Translations under genes and position numbers: made by a program
DNA from: an uncultured Bacteroidota bacterium
GTDB lineage: Bacteria > Bacteroidota > Bacteroidia > Chitinophagales > Chitinophagaceae
DNA: 54,184 bases
Direction of reading: 5' to 3'
Assembly (NCBI GenBank): GCA_903903635.1
Contig: CAIUZK010000004.1
Location: 1-54,184 of the forward strand
Part shown: positions 7,754 to 15,396 of the stretch, piece after piece
How positions within the stretch are numbered: the stretch's first letter is position 1
Layout: each line of letters begins with the position of its first letter
The notes under the pieces: generated by a model
Databases searched by the model: none
Seen by the model: the letters and a program-made list of their open reading frames with translations, nothing else
Told to the model about the DNA's origin: nothing

Positions 7754-9175
7754 CTACATTACCCTGGTTATCTTCAGCATATTGGTGGGCAGATGTTCAT
7801 GTATCGGCGTACTGCCCGTATTCACCACCACATCTCCCGATTTCAATAACCCTTTTTCCTTTAGCATACTTACCTGGTCGGCTATTATGCCATCCATGCT
7901 TTCTTCTTTATCATAGTAAAAAGCTTTCACGCCCCAGCTCAGGCTAAGTTGGTTGACCAGCTTCCTGGTTTTGGTAAACACATATAGTGGCGACTGTGGC
8001 CTGAAGCTCGACAGCATAAAGGCAGTATAACCCGATTGGGTCATGCCTATCAGTGCATTTGCGTTTATATCCTTAGCTATCTCGCAGGCATTATAGCACA
8101 GCGCATCACTCAAAAACGAGGGCGAATGGGGCTTTGGGTCAAGGTTGCGGTTATACACCACTGCTTCCTTCTCCACCTCATTAATGATGCTCACCATAGT
8201 ATGAATCACCAGCTCCGGATATTGGCCCATCGCAGTCTCGCCACTCAGCATTACGGCATCGGCACCTTCCAGCACGGCATTGGCCACATCCGTTATTTCA
8301 CTACGGTTGGGGCGGGTGCGGTCTATCATGCTCTCCATCATCTGGGTGGCTATTATTACCGGCCTTGCCCGGTGTATGCACTTACTCACAATGGTCTTTT
8401 GTATCATTGGCACTTGCTCCAGCGGCAGTTCCACGCCCAGGTCACCACGGGCCACCATCACTGCATCCGATGCCAGTATTATTTCCCTCAGGTGTTGCAG
8501 CGCTTCGGGCTTCTCTATTTTCGATATTATTTTTGTCCCGCTGTTCTTACTCTTCAATATATCCCTGAGCTGAAAAACATCCTCCGGCCGCCTTACAAAA
8601 GACAGGGCCACCCATTCTATATCCTGGCTTATTATAAAATCAAGATCATCCAGATCTTTTTCCGACAATGATGGCAGCGAAATATTCGTATCAGGCAGAT
8701 TAACGCCCTTTCTCGAAGATAAAATACCCGGAGCCAATACGCTAACCTTAACCCGGTTATCGCCTCCTATTTCCATCACAAGCACCTCTATTTTCCCGTC
8801 GTCAAGTAGTATCTTCTCCCCTACTCTTACATCGTTATGAAACGATGGATAAGATATGTAAATGTGCTCCAGTGTGCCTATACAGGGCTCATTGGTAAAA
8901 TAAAATTCATCACCTTTTTTAAGGTCCAGTTTATTGTCTTTTATCTCCCCTACCCGCAGTTTAGGCCCCTGCAAATCGCACAGCGTGGCTATATTCAATC
9001 CGCAATCAAGGTTGATCTTTTTTATGTGGTCCATTACCAGCTTGTGCTGCTCATGCGTGCCATGCGAAAAATTCAGGCGGAATACGTTTACACCCTCTTT
9101 TACAAGCGCCAGGAGCATTTCGTAGGAATTGCAGGCCGGACCTACTGTGGCAACTATCTTTGTTTTGTGCGACAT
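7754..9175 (-). CDS. pyk: pyruvate kinase
   Basis: Catalyses phosphoenolpyruvate plus ADP to pyruvate plus ATP, the last step of glycolysis. The protein begins KTKIVATVGPAC, then FRLNFSHGTHEQH, the B-domain insertion, IISKIEKPEAL with the catalytic lysine, MVARGDLGVELP binding metal and substrate, IATQMMESM, and SGETAMGQYP. The C-terminal regulatory domain is complete, ending TNMLKITRVM. The frame is open to an ATG at 9196, seven codons upstream, but homologues usually begin near KTKIV, so 9175 is preferred. A perfect -7 element at 9270-9277 drives it. It is monocistronic. Confidence 0.95.
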   Translation of the reverse strand: MSHKTKIVATVGPACNSYEMLLALVKEGVNVFRLNFSHGTHEQHKLVMDHIKKINLDCGLNIATLCDLQGPKLRVGEIKDNKLDLKKGDEFYFTNEPCIGTLEHIYISYPSFHNDVRVGEKILLDDGKIEVLVMEIGGDNRVKVSVLAPGILSSRKGVNLPDTNISLPSLSEKDLDDLDFIISQDIEWVALSFVRRPEDVFQLRDILKSKNSGTKIISKIEKPEALQHLREIILASDAVMVARGDLGVELPLEQVPMIQKTIVSKCIHRARPVIIATQMMESMIDRTRPNRSEITDVANAVLEGADAVMLSGETAMGQYPELVIHTMVSIINEVEKEAVVYNRNLDPKPHSPSFLSDALCYNACEIAKDINANALIGMTQSGYTAFMLSSFRPQSPLYVFTKTRKLVNQLSLSWGVKAFYYDKEESMDGIIADQVSMLKEKGLLKSGDVVVNTGSTPIHEHLPTNMLKITRVM

Positions 9176-9269
9176 ATGCTTTGCTGCATGTTGCATTTAT
9201 TGCTCTGTCTGTTTATTTCATGTCCCATGAAATCCTGAACATCGACCGATAACTTCGCTACACGCACTG

Positions 9270-9277
9270 CAAAGATA
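9270..9277 (-). promoter_or_regulatory. -7 promoter element of pyk
   Basis: Read on the minus strand this is TATCTTTG, an exact TAnnTTTG match. Transcription would start near 9263, giving a 5' leader of roughly 70-90 nt. Confidence 0.55.
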
Positions 9278-9336
9278 ATGATAAAGGAAGTGGCTACCTC
9301 CCTTTTACTGTTATGGAAATGAAAAGTATAAGTCCG

Positions 9337-10470
9337 CTATACCAGTTCCTTTAGTTTTTCAATTACAAAATCTATTTCCGCCTTTGTATTATGCCTCGAA
9401 AATGAAAAACGTATGGGTACATGATCAGATACCTTGCCGTTATAAATAGTCTTTATTACATGGCTCACCGAACTCGCCCCGCTGGTACAGGCACTGCCCC
9501 CACTCACGCATATGCCGGCCATATCCAGGTTAAACAACAGCATATCCGACCGGTCGGTCAGCGGAAACGATACATTCACTACCGTATACAGGCTGCTGCC
9601 CAGTGTATCCCCATTCAGCAATATGCCGGGGAAAGTCTCGGTAAGCCTTGCAGTCATATAGGCTTTCAGTTCTTTGATGTAGGCGCTGTCCTGCTCATAC
9701 CGTTCCGTGGCTAGTTCAAGTGCCTTTGCAAAACCTACTATGCCATATAGATTCTCAGTTCCGGCCCTCATATTGCGCTCCTGCGCCCCTCCGTTTATGT
9801 AGGGCTTGATCTTTATGTTTTCATTTACATACAGTATCCCAATCCCTTTCGGCCCGTGAAATTTATGACTCGCACCGTTAATAAAATGCACGGGTAGCTT
9901 CTTCAGGTCAAACGGGTAATGGCCTACTGTTTGCACTGTATCACTATGAAAGATCGCATTATACTTTTCGCAAAGTTCACCAACGGCTTTTATTTTCAGC
10001 AGATTACCTATTTCGTTGTTGGCATGCATCAGCGTCACAACACTGCGCTCCTTGCTGCCTGCCAGCAGTTCTTCAAGATGATGAAGGTCCACATGTCCCT
10101 TATCGGTAAGTTGCACATAGCTCAGCGTTGCCTGCCCCGTTTGCTCCAGATACTCTACCGTATGCAAGGTTGCATGATGCTCAATGTGCGAGGTGATGAT
10201 ATGACGGCAACCCAGGTCCCTGATTGCAGCGGTCAGCGCAGTATTGCTACTCTCTGTGCCTCCCGATGTAAAAAATATCTCTCCCGGATTGACATTCAGA
10301 ATTTTCGCTACGCTTTTACGGGCAACTTCTATGGCCATTTTGGTCTCCCTGCCATAAGAATATATAGAAGATGGATTCCCGAATTTCTCCGTCAAATACG
10401 GCATCATTGCCGACAATACATCAGGATCCAATGCCGTGGTTGCAGCATTATCAAAATAAATACGGTTCAT
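9337..10470 (-). CDS. cysteine desulfurase, NifS/IscS type
   Basis: A PLP enzyme that moves sulfur from cysteine to a protein persulfide for Fe-S cluster or tRNA thiolation. Visible motifs are YFDNAATTALDP at the N-terminus, FTSGGTESSNTAL (cofactor phosphate binding), HIEHHATLH, the PLP lysine in GASHKFHGPKG, and the catalytic cysteine loop GGSACTSGASS. The 377-residue length fits NifS-like group I enzymes. No scaffold gene (iscU or sufU) is adjacent, so it probably serves as a general sulfur donor. A perfect -7 element at 10493-10500 gives a leader of about 16 nt. Confidence 0.93.
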   Translation of the reverse strand: MNRIYFDNAATTALDPDVLSAMMPYLTEKFGNPSSIYSYGRETKMAIEVARKSVAKILNVNPGEIFFTSGGTESSNTALTAAIRDLGCRHIITSHIEHHATLHTVEYLEQTGQATLSYVQLTDKGHVDLHHLEELLAGSKERSVVTLMHANNEIGNLLKIKAVGELCEKYNAIFHSDTVQTVGHYPFDLKKLPVHFINGASHKFHGPKGIGILYVNENIKIKPYINGGAQERNMRAGTENLYGIVGFAKALELATERYEQDSAYIKELKAYMTARLTETFPGILLNGDTLGSSLYTVVNVSFPLTDRSDMLLFNLDMAGICVSGGSACTSGASSVSHVIKTIYNGKVSDHVPIRFSFSRHNTKAEIDFVIEKLKELV

Positions 10471-10492
10471 TGTGTGGTTTTGAATAAGGGTG

Positions 10493-10500
10493 CAAAAATA
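10493..10500 (-). promoter_or_regulatory. -7 promoter element of the cysteine desulfurase gene
   Basis: The minus strand reads TATTTTTG, an exact TAnnTTTG match, 23 bases before the ATG. Confidence 0.55.
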
Positions 10501-10580
10501 ACTTATTCTTTCGTAATATTCAGGGGGTTAGGAAGTTGGAGACTCAGGTTGAATGTTAAAATATCTCATGAATTTTTAGC

Positions 10581-10808
10581 TTATCTGTAATACTTCGCTT
10601 TAAATCGTTTTATACATCCTATCATGAAAATGACCCAACCCGTTACCAAAAACACCAACCAGGCAACAAATAATATTTTACCAATCAATAAATTCCTAAG
10701 ATCGACTAACGGGTCAAATGACGCAAATGCTATGAGCCACATAATAATCCCTAGTATTAAGTAAAGACCATAATTAGACCCTTTCTTATTTTGCGATTCA
10801 GCACCCAT
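10581..10808 (-). CDS. small two-helix membrane protein
   Basis: A 75-residue protein with two predicted membrane helices, about residues 13-31 (YGLYLILGIIMWLIAFASF) and 42-64 (IGKILFVAWLVFLVTGWVI), and a basic C-terminal tail RFKAKYYR. No family recognised. It stands alone between the cysteine desulfurase and a secreted hypothetical, both on the same strand. A one-mismatch -7 element lies at about 10811-10818. Confidence 0.6.
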   Translation of the reverse strand: MGAESQNKKGSNYGLYLILGIIMWLIAFASFDPLVDLRNLLIGKILFVAWLVFLVTGWVIFMIGCIKRFKAKYYR

Positions 10809-10846
10809 AAAATAAAGATAATAAAAATGGCTACTATGGCATTGAT

Positions 10847-11404
10847 TTAATACTCATTAATCCATTGGCAAGGTCTAAAAACGAATTCCCATTTTCCATT
10901 TATTCTGTGAAAGATATTTATGCTTCCATACGAATATTCTCCTACCATACCGCCATTAAAATTCATAGAAATAATTGCCCATTCTTTATTTTTACTAAAA
11001 ACAGGCTTGGAGATCGAGAATATTTTCCTTTTAGATCCTTTGTGAGAAGATAAAAAGTGATGTTTTGATACTTTTGATTTTACATTTTTATGCAAAATAC
11101 ATTTCGCCTTTTTTAGTTGGTCAAAATTCCATTTTTCACAAGAGGTATCTTTTGCAATATCATAAATCTCTGAAATTATATCCTTTGATAAAAAATGCTC
11201 AAAAACACTCCTGGCGACCTCCTTTTTATCATAACTGTAATTGTTCCAAATTCCTTTTGCTTCCGGAGCTAAATAAAAATGTCTATATGAAAAATCAATT
11301 AAGGAACTATTCACCTCATTTAAAAAATCTTCCTTAGACTCTTGAGCTGAGCAATTGAGCTGACAAAAAACAATAATGGAGAAGATGAAGATCACCTTTT
11401 TCAT
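10847..11404 (-). CDS. secreted hypothetical protein
   Basis: A protein of about 185 residues starting MKKVIFIFSIIVFCQLNCSA, a clear Sec signal peptide cleaved before QESKED. The frame stays open 15 codons further to 11449. A perfect -7 element at 11424-11431 lies inside that extension, so 11404 is the real start. The rest is a mixed alpha/beta domain ending in a beta-rich part (ISMNFNGGMVGEYSYGSINI, then GKWEFVFRPCQW). Function not recognised. Confidence 0.65.
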   Translation of the reverse strand: MKKVIFIFSIIVFCQLNCSAQESKEDFLNEVNSSLIDFSYRHFYLAPEAKGIWNNYSYDKKEVARSVFEHFLSKDIISEIYDIAKDTSCEKWNFDQLKKAKCILHKNVKSKVSKHHFLSSHKGSKRKIFSISKPVFSKNKEWAIISMNFNGGMVGEYSYGSINIFHRINGKWEFVFRPCQWINEY

Positions 11405-11423
11405 ATCGAAAGATAAATGTAAA

Positions 11424-11431
11424 CAAAAATA
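11424..11431 (-). promoter_or_regulatory. -7 promoter element deciding a start
   Basis: The minus strand reads TATTTTTG, exact TAnnTTTG. It sits 20 bases upstream of the ATG at 11404 and inside the longer open frame, which excludes the 11449 start. Confidence 0.55.
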
Positions 11432-11508
11432 GCTGCAAACGCAGCCCATTATAATTTCCTAAATGCACTATAGTCTTAAAATTGAGGCTTTATTAACCAT
11501 CTATAAAA

Positions 11509-11646
11509 TTAAAGCCCGAAAGGATGGAAATGAAATATCAACAAAATATAAAACATAAAAGCAAATCCAATAATAGCTCCGATGGTTACCAATAGAAGAT
11601 AACCACTTTTTGGGTGTTTGTAATACAACTCCTTTAGCTTTACCAT
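11509..11646 (-). CDS. 45-aa single-pass membrane protein
   Basis: An overlooked short gene: MVKLKELYYKHPKSGY is a basic cytoplasmic head, followed by one long hydrophobic helix (LLLVTIGAIIGFAFMFYILL) and a short tail FHFHPFGL. A longer frame (11501-11812) overlaps it in another phase. That frame starts inside a neighbouring gene and has no coherent structure, so this frame is preferred. It follows two small membrane-protein genes on the same strand and may be in their transcript. Confidence 0.5.
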   Translation of the reverse strand: MVKLKELYYKHPKSGYLLLVTIGAIIGFAFMFYILLIFHFHPFGL

Positions 11647-11765
11647 ACTTACAAATGTATGCAAATATATTCAATGCTACTCCTCTTCTATTTCCTTTTC
11701 TTCCTTCATTCTCTTGGCTGTTATCCGCTGTTATTTCATCAGCATACGCCATTGCACCATTATCC

Positions 11766-11960
11766 TCAACTGATATCTTCCTGCTCCGGTATTGCCTTAC
11801 CTCCTGCATCATCCGGCAAGGCTGGTTTCCTGCCGAATCTTCTCTTTACATACCTCACAAGATATTCTGCTGATACAACTATCAGAAAAACCGCAACCAG
11901 CGGAATCAGTAAGGGAAGCCAGTTGGCCTCAGGAGCGCCACCAAGAATAATTGCAGCCAT
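11766..11960 (-). CDS. small membrane protein, tandem paralogue 2
   Basis: 64 residues: MAAIILGG, then NWLPLLIPLVAVFLIVVSAE as one membrane helix, then a basic stretch YLVRYVKRRFGRK and an acidic tail. It aligns with the 67-residue product of 11986-12189 along its whole length (shared AxIILxG, NWLPLxxPLVA and the E-x-LVRxVK motif), so the pair is a tandem duplication. The helix followed by a basic patch resembles small membrane peptides that bind partner proteins at the inner membrane; the role is unknown. Confidence 0.65.
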   Translation of the reverse strand: MAAIILGGAPEANWLPLLIPLVAVFLIVVSAEYLVRYVKRRFGRKPALPDDAGGKAIPEQEDIS

Positions 11961-11985
11961 AAATTCAGAGATTTATTCAGGTTAA

Positions 11986-12189
11986 TTAAACATTAGTTTC
12001 AATATATGGCTCCTCCATCGACATCGGAGCATCTGAACAAAGCTGTTCCTGCTTTTTCATCTTTCTATTCTTCACGAAACGGACTAGATTTTCAATACCC
12101 CATGCCACAAGGACGATAGCCACAAGTGGTAAAACAAGTGGCAGCCAGTTCACTATGCCACCTACTCCCGAAAGTATGATCGTTGCCAT
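11986..12189 (-). CDS. small membrane protein, tandem paralogue 1
   Basis: 67 residues: MATIILSGVGGIV, then NWLPLVLPLVAIVLVAWGIE as a membrane helix, then LVRFVKNRKMKKQEQ and an acidic tail ending EPYIETNV. It is the upstream member of a duplicated pair. The downstream copy begins 26 bp after its stop. The pair stands beside the WYL regulator gene on the same strand, 110 bp downstream of it. No known function. Confidence 0.65.
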   Translation of the reverse strand: MATIILSGVGGIVNWLPLVLPLVAIVLVAWGIENLVRFVKNRKMKKQEQLCSDAPMSMEEPYIETNV

Positions 12190-12299
12190 AATAATTCCGT
12201 TTTGTTACTACAAGATACGAATTACTATTGCAATATTTCATTTATTTAACATTAATTAACCGCCTTCGTATCGAATACACAAATAAGCTAGTTAGGCAA

Positions 12300-13316
12300 T
12301 TATTCAGAAACTGTGTAATTAGCCAGAGTCTTTTTCAACCTGGCGGTAATTTTGCCAATCAGCCGCCTGGGGCTAATGATGGTCATTTGTTCGCCGAAAC
12401 CAAGAATTTCGCGTTCCAGCTCAAAATTCCAAATCACGTTAATGGTAAAAACTGTGCCGTCACTTTCTTCTCTTATTATTCGCTGAGTAGGATGAACCGG
12501 CTTTGTAATGACATAAGGCACATGCTCCTTTACCATTTTAAACACGATCTGGAGGGGAGTTTGGTTGACTGATTTTGAAACTCCAATTACATCGCTGAAA
12601 TAATTGATCACATCAAATTCAGGCTTGAGGTATTTTTCATGCTCCAGTTCTGTAAAATGATCAATCCTGTCGAGCGCCAGTAATAATATTCCCTTTCCTA
12701 TTTTGGAGGCTCCAAGCAAGAACCAGCGGTTCCGGTATTCCTTTAGCAGGTAGGGATAAAATACTATATTTTGCGGCTTGATCGCCCTGAAAGACTGATA
12801 AGCCACTTCAATAGCTCGACTATTGATAATTGCCTTATGCAGCGGATCAATATGATTAAGGCCCTTGAGTAATTCATTCTTCTCAAAGTCTATGAATGAC
12901 CTGCCTTTATGTTGTTGTTTGAAAAGCTTATCCTCAAGCCGGGTCACCATACCATTCAATTCCTCGAAATATCCAAACCCTTTGAATTGCTTCAAAACTT
13001 CGAGCACTTCATTGAGGGTTCCAAGATCCTGGTTGGTAAGCGGTGAATTGGTAATGCTGAATTCTTTTTCCTCGTAGCTATAATACTTCTTATCAGTAAC
13101 AATAATGGGTGCGTTATAACCCAGCTTCTCGCTGCGCATGTTTTGAATGTCCAGTTGCACAGTTCGCTTGCTCACCCCCCTGGCGATACCCTCATATTCA
13201 AATATAGTCGTCGAGCAAGCAACAACAAGGTCTTCAAGTGTCCATTTACGCAGCCGGTTTTGGAGACAATTATCGATGGTTTTGTAGCGCACTAGGGCCA
13301 GTTTATTGATTGGCAT
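12300..13316 (-). CDS. WYL-domain transcriptional regulator of the Ro60/RtcB locus
   Basis: A 338-residue regulator. An N-terminal helix-turn-helix region (residues 1-80, with SKRTVQLDIQNMRS as a recognition-like helix) precedes a WYL domain around residues 165-235, whose core reads PYLLKEYRNRWFLLGA. A C-terminal WCX-like extension ends LKKTLANYTVSE. WYL domains are ligand sensors, thought to bind nucleic acids or nucleotides, and occur in regulators of stress and defence loci. Here the gene is divergent from ro60 with a 259-bp shared intergenic region carrying TGCGCAA repeats, so it most likely controls the RNA-repair operon in place of the RtcR activator used by Enterobacteria. Whether it activates or represses cannot be told. 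Confidence 0.88.
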   Translation of the reverse strand: MPINKLALVRYKTIDNCLQNRLRKWTLEDLVVACSTTIFEYEGIARGVSKRTVQLDIQNMRSEKLGYNAPIIVTDKKYYSYEEKEFSITNSPLTNQDLGTLNEVLEVLKQFKGFGYFEELNGMVTRLEDKLFKQQHKGRSFIDFEKNELLKGLNHIDPLHKAIINSRAIEVAYQSFRAIKPQNIVFYPYLLKEYRNRWFLLGASKIGKGILLLALDRIDHFTELEHEKYLKPEFDVINYFSDVIGVSKSVNQTPLQIVFKMVKEHVPYVITKPVHPTQRIIREESDGTVFTINVIWNFELEREILGFGEQMTIISPRRLIGKITARLKKTLANYTVSE

Positions 13317-13368
13317 GAGCTCATTTTTAGATTTAGCAACCAGCTAAAATGTGAATTTATAAAAAATC

Positions 13369-13387
13369 TGCGCAACCTATTTGCGCA
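13369..13387. promoter_or_regulatory. putative WYL-regulator operator, inverted site
   Basis: TGCGCAA-CCTAT-TTGCGCA is a perfect 7-bp inverted repeat with a 5-bp spacer, lying 53 bp upstream of the WYL gene start. The right half is itself the palindrome TTGCGCAA. The same heptamer recurs in the ro60 promoter. Confidence 0.5.
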
Positions 13388-13481
13388 ATGAAAAATAATT
13401 TCCATTCCCTGAAAATTTCTTTTAGTTGATAATCAGGCATTTGGAGCATTTTTCAAAAAATAGCTGAAAATATTTCACAAC

Positions 13482-13502
13482 TGCGCAATTACACTGCGTA
13501 AT
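13482..13502. promoter_or_regulatory. putative WYL-regulator operator, direct site
   Basis: TGCGCAAT and TGCGTAAT stand as a direct repeat with a 13-bp period, just upstream of the ro60 -7 element, around -41 to -21 relative to the expected start of transcription. That position would suit either promoter blocking or activation. Confidence 0.5.
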
Positions 13503-13509
13503 GCTGTTT

Positions 13510-13517
13510 CATCTTTG
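13510..13517 (+). promoter_or_regulatory. -7 promoter element of ro60
   Basis: CATCTTTG differs from TAnnTTTG at one base. It would start a leader of about 50 nt before the ATG at 13576. The imperfect match fits a regulated promoter. Confidence 0.45.
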
Positions 13518-13575
13518 CATCATCAAACAAAAACGATTGAAAAAAAAACAATAGCAACCATTAAAATGCAGCAAC

Positions 13576-15093
13576 ATGAAATTCAACATCTTCAAAAAAA
13601 AGGCAAATACAGTTAACAATTACGAAGGGGCTAAGGCATATGCGCTTACACCAGAAACGGAACTGTATGCAGCCGTAGTAACCGCAGGGCTGAGTGATAC
13701 CTTTTATGAAAAAGGTGAAACCAGACTTGAACGGATAAGGGAGTTGATGGCAAAAAACAATCCTGAGTACATAGCCCGGCTGGCAGTTTATGCCCGCAAT
13801 GAAATGTACCTGAGGAGCGTGCCACTGGTGCTTGCTGTAGAATTGGCTAAAACAAATTCGGGCAATGCCATTGTGGGAAAAGCAGTAACCGGCGTGGTAC
13901 AGAGAGCAGATGAGATAACTGAACTACTTGCCTATTATGAACTGGCCAATAACAGAACAGGTACTAAGAAACTGAATAAATTATCGAGGCAGATACAGAA
14001 GGGCCTTGCAGTATCGTTCAACAGATTTGATGAGTACCAGTTTGCCAAATACAACCGGGATGCTGCTATAAAACTGAGGGATGCCTTATTCATAGTTCAC
14101 CCTAAAGCAAAGGATGAAGGACAGCAGGCTGTGTTCAATAAAATAGCTACTAATGAGTTATCCACTCCCTATACCTGGGAGACTGAACTCTCTGCTCTGG
14201 GTCAGGTAAAGTATGCCGACGAAAAAGAAAAGGCAATTGCTTTCAAAAACAAATGGGAGGAACTGATAGATAGCAACAGAATGGGCTATATGGCAACGAT
14301 GCGCAACCTCAGGAATATACTTGAAGCAGAAGTTTCGGTGGCCCATATGATCAAGGTGTGCAACTATCTTAGCAATGAAAAAGCTGTTGCAGCATCCAGG
14401 CAGCTACCATACAGGTTCCTTGCGGCATACCGGGAGGTAAAGGGCCTAAGTTCGGATATGGTAAGTATGGTATTAAAAGCCCTTGAGACTGCAGTAGTTT
14501 TAAGTGTACAGCAACTAAGGGGATTTGATGAAAACACAAGCGTACTGATAGCCTGTGATGTTTCAGGATCTATGCAGCATTCTATTTCGCCAAGGAGCAA
14601 GGTACTGCACTTTGATATTGGATTGGTACTGGGAATGCTGATGCAATCGAAGTGTAAGCGGGTGGTAACAGGTATGTTCGGTGAAAAGTGGAAGGTGATC
14701 AATATGCCATCGGGTAATGTGCTGGCTAATGTGCAGGAGTACTATAGCCGGGAGGGAGAGGTAGGCTATGCAACCAATGGCCACCTGGTACTGGATGATC
14801 TAATCAATAGAAAAGTGGTCATGGATAAGATCATGATGTTCACCGACTGCCAGATGTGGAACAGCCGCAACGGAGGTGCATCGCTTAATAAGTCGTGGAC
14901 TAAATACAAGAAGATGGCACCCGATGCAAAGCTCTATCTCTTCAATCTTGCCGGATATGGCACCACACCTCTTGATGTTAAGAATGACGATGTATATTTA
15001 ATAGCCGGCTGGAGTGATAAAATATTCGATGTACTTCAGGCTATTGAAAACGGATCGGATGCAGTAGAAAAGATAAGACAGATAGTGTTATAA
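13576..15093 (+). CDS. Ro60 ortholog, TROVE and vWA domains
   Basis: A 505-residue protein with an N-terminal TROVE ring of HEAT-like helices (residues about 15-310, e.g. MAKNNPEYIARLAVYARNEM) and a C-terminal vWA domain with a complete metal-ion site: D328-x-S-G-S in ACDVSGSMQ, plus MMFTDCQMWN near the end. Ro60 (Rsr in bacteria) is a ring that holds misfolded or damaged RNA ends in its hole and a Y RNA on its outer rim; in Deinococcus the Y RNA tethers it to PNPase. Here it opens a locus holding four Y-like RNAs, rtcB, and a fifth RNA, with a divergent WYL regulator. A role in RNA surveillance and repair is inferred. Confidence 0.93.
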   Translation: MKFNIFKKKANTVNNYEGAKAYALTPETELYAAVVTAGLSDTFYEKGETRLERIRELMAKNNPEYIARLAVYARNEMYLRSVPLVLAVELAKTNSGNAIVGKAVTGVVQRADEITELLAYYELANNRTGTKKLNKLSRQIQKGLAVSFNRFDEYQFAKYNRDAAIKLRDALFIVHPKAKDEGQQAVFNKIATNELSTPYTWETELSALGQVKYADEKEKAIAFKNKWEELIDSNRMGYMATMRNLRNILEAEVSVAHMIKVCNYLSNEKAVAASRQLPYRFLAAYREVKGLSSDMVSMVLKALETAVVLSVQQLRGFDENTSVLIACDVSGSMQHSISPRSKVLHFDIGLVLGMLMQSKCKRVVTGMFGEKWKVINMPSGNVLANVQEYYSREGEVGYATNGHLVLDDLINRKVVMDKIMMFTDCQMWNSRNGGASLNKSWTKYKKMAPDAKLYLFNLAGYGTTPLDVKNDDVYLIAGWSDKIFDVLQAIENGSDAVEKIRQIVL

Positions 15094-15101
15094 TATCGCG
15101 G

Positions 15102-15127
15102 CCCCTCTGCCGGAAACGGCAGAGGGG
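15102..15127 (+). other. GAAA-capped RNA hairpin after ro60
   Basis: An 11-bp perfect stem, CCCCTCTGCCG and CGGCAGAGGGG, is closed by a GAAA tetraloop, 8 nt after the ro60 stop. There is no U-tract, so it is unlikely to be a simple terminator. It may protect the 3' end of the ro60 mRNA, set a processing point before the RNA array, or be a receptor for RNA-binding proteins of the locus. Confidence 0.6.
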
Positions 15128-15162
15128 ATAACGGGAAAAGTTCTTTAAAATATGGATGATAA

Positions 15163-15285
15163 TTCCGGAGTGCCGTAGTAATGGGTTACTTCGCCACCAT
15201 AAGGGGAAAGGGTCCGTGTGCAAATCCGGAAGAGGTGCAAATCCTCAGGCGCTCCCCTGGCTCGTTACAAATATTGCCTCCGGAA
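15163..15285 (+). ncRNA. Y RNA-like RNA, unit A
   Basis: A 123-nt folded unit. Outer helix: TTCCGGAG (15163-15170) with CTCCGGAA (15278-15285), 8 bp. Conserved 5' loop TGCCGTA (15171-15177) faces the 9-nt loop AAATATTGC. Inner helix: GTAATGGG (15178-15185) with CTCGTTAC (15261-15268), 8 bp with two wobbles. TTACTTCG follows. The head has an AGGGGA/TCCCCT helix and a T-arm-like hairpin, GAGG-TGCAAAT-CCTC, at 15232-15246, but no D arm. It is the least tRNA-like of the long copies. By analogy with bacterial Y RNAs, the paired loop region should bind Ro60 and the head should bind or mimic tRNA-handling partners. Confidence 0.8.
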
Positions 15286-15289
15286 CTCA

Positions 15290-15388
15290 TTGAAAGATGC
15301 CGTAGATCAGGGATACTTCATTGGCCGATGCAGGTTCGAATCCTGCCCCGGGAAACCGGGATGCCCTGGCAGCCTTTAGCTCTTTCAA
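15290..15388 (+). ncRNA. Y RNA-like RNA, unit B (short)
   Basis: A 99-nt unit beginning 4 nt after unit A. Outer helix TTGAAAGA with TCTTTCAA, 8 bp. Loop TGCCGTA (15298-15304) faces GCCTTTAGC (15372-15380). The inner helix GATCAGGG with CCCTGGCA pairs only over its inner 6 positions. ATACTTCA follows. The head is a perfect T arm, GCAGG-TTCGAAT-CCTGC (15330-15346), directly followed by CCCGG-GAAA-CCGGG, so it looks like the T-arm/acceptor minihelix of a tRNA capped by a tetraloop. No D arm is present. It may be a minimal module lacking the tRNA elbow contact. Confidence 0.8.
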
Positions 15389-15396
15389 AAAAACAA

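Noticed and set aside
11501-11812. 103-codon minus-strand frame
   Set aside because: It begins inside the 64-residue membrane protein gene and is out of phase with the better 45-residue membrane protein frame.
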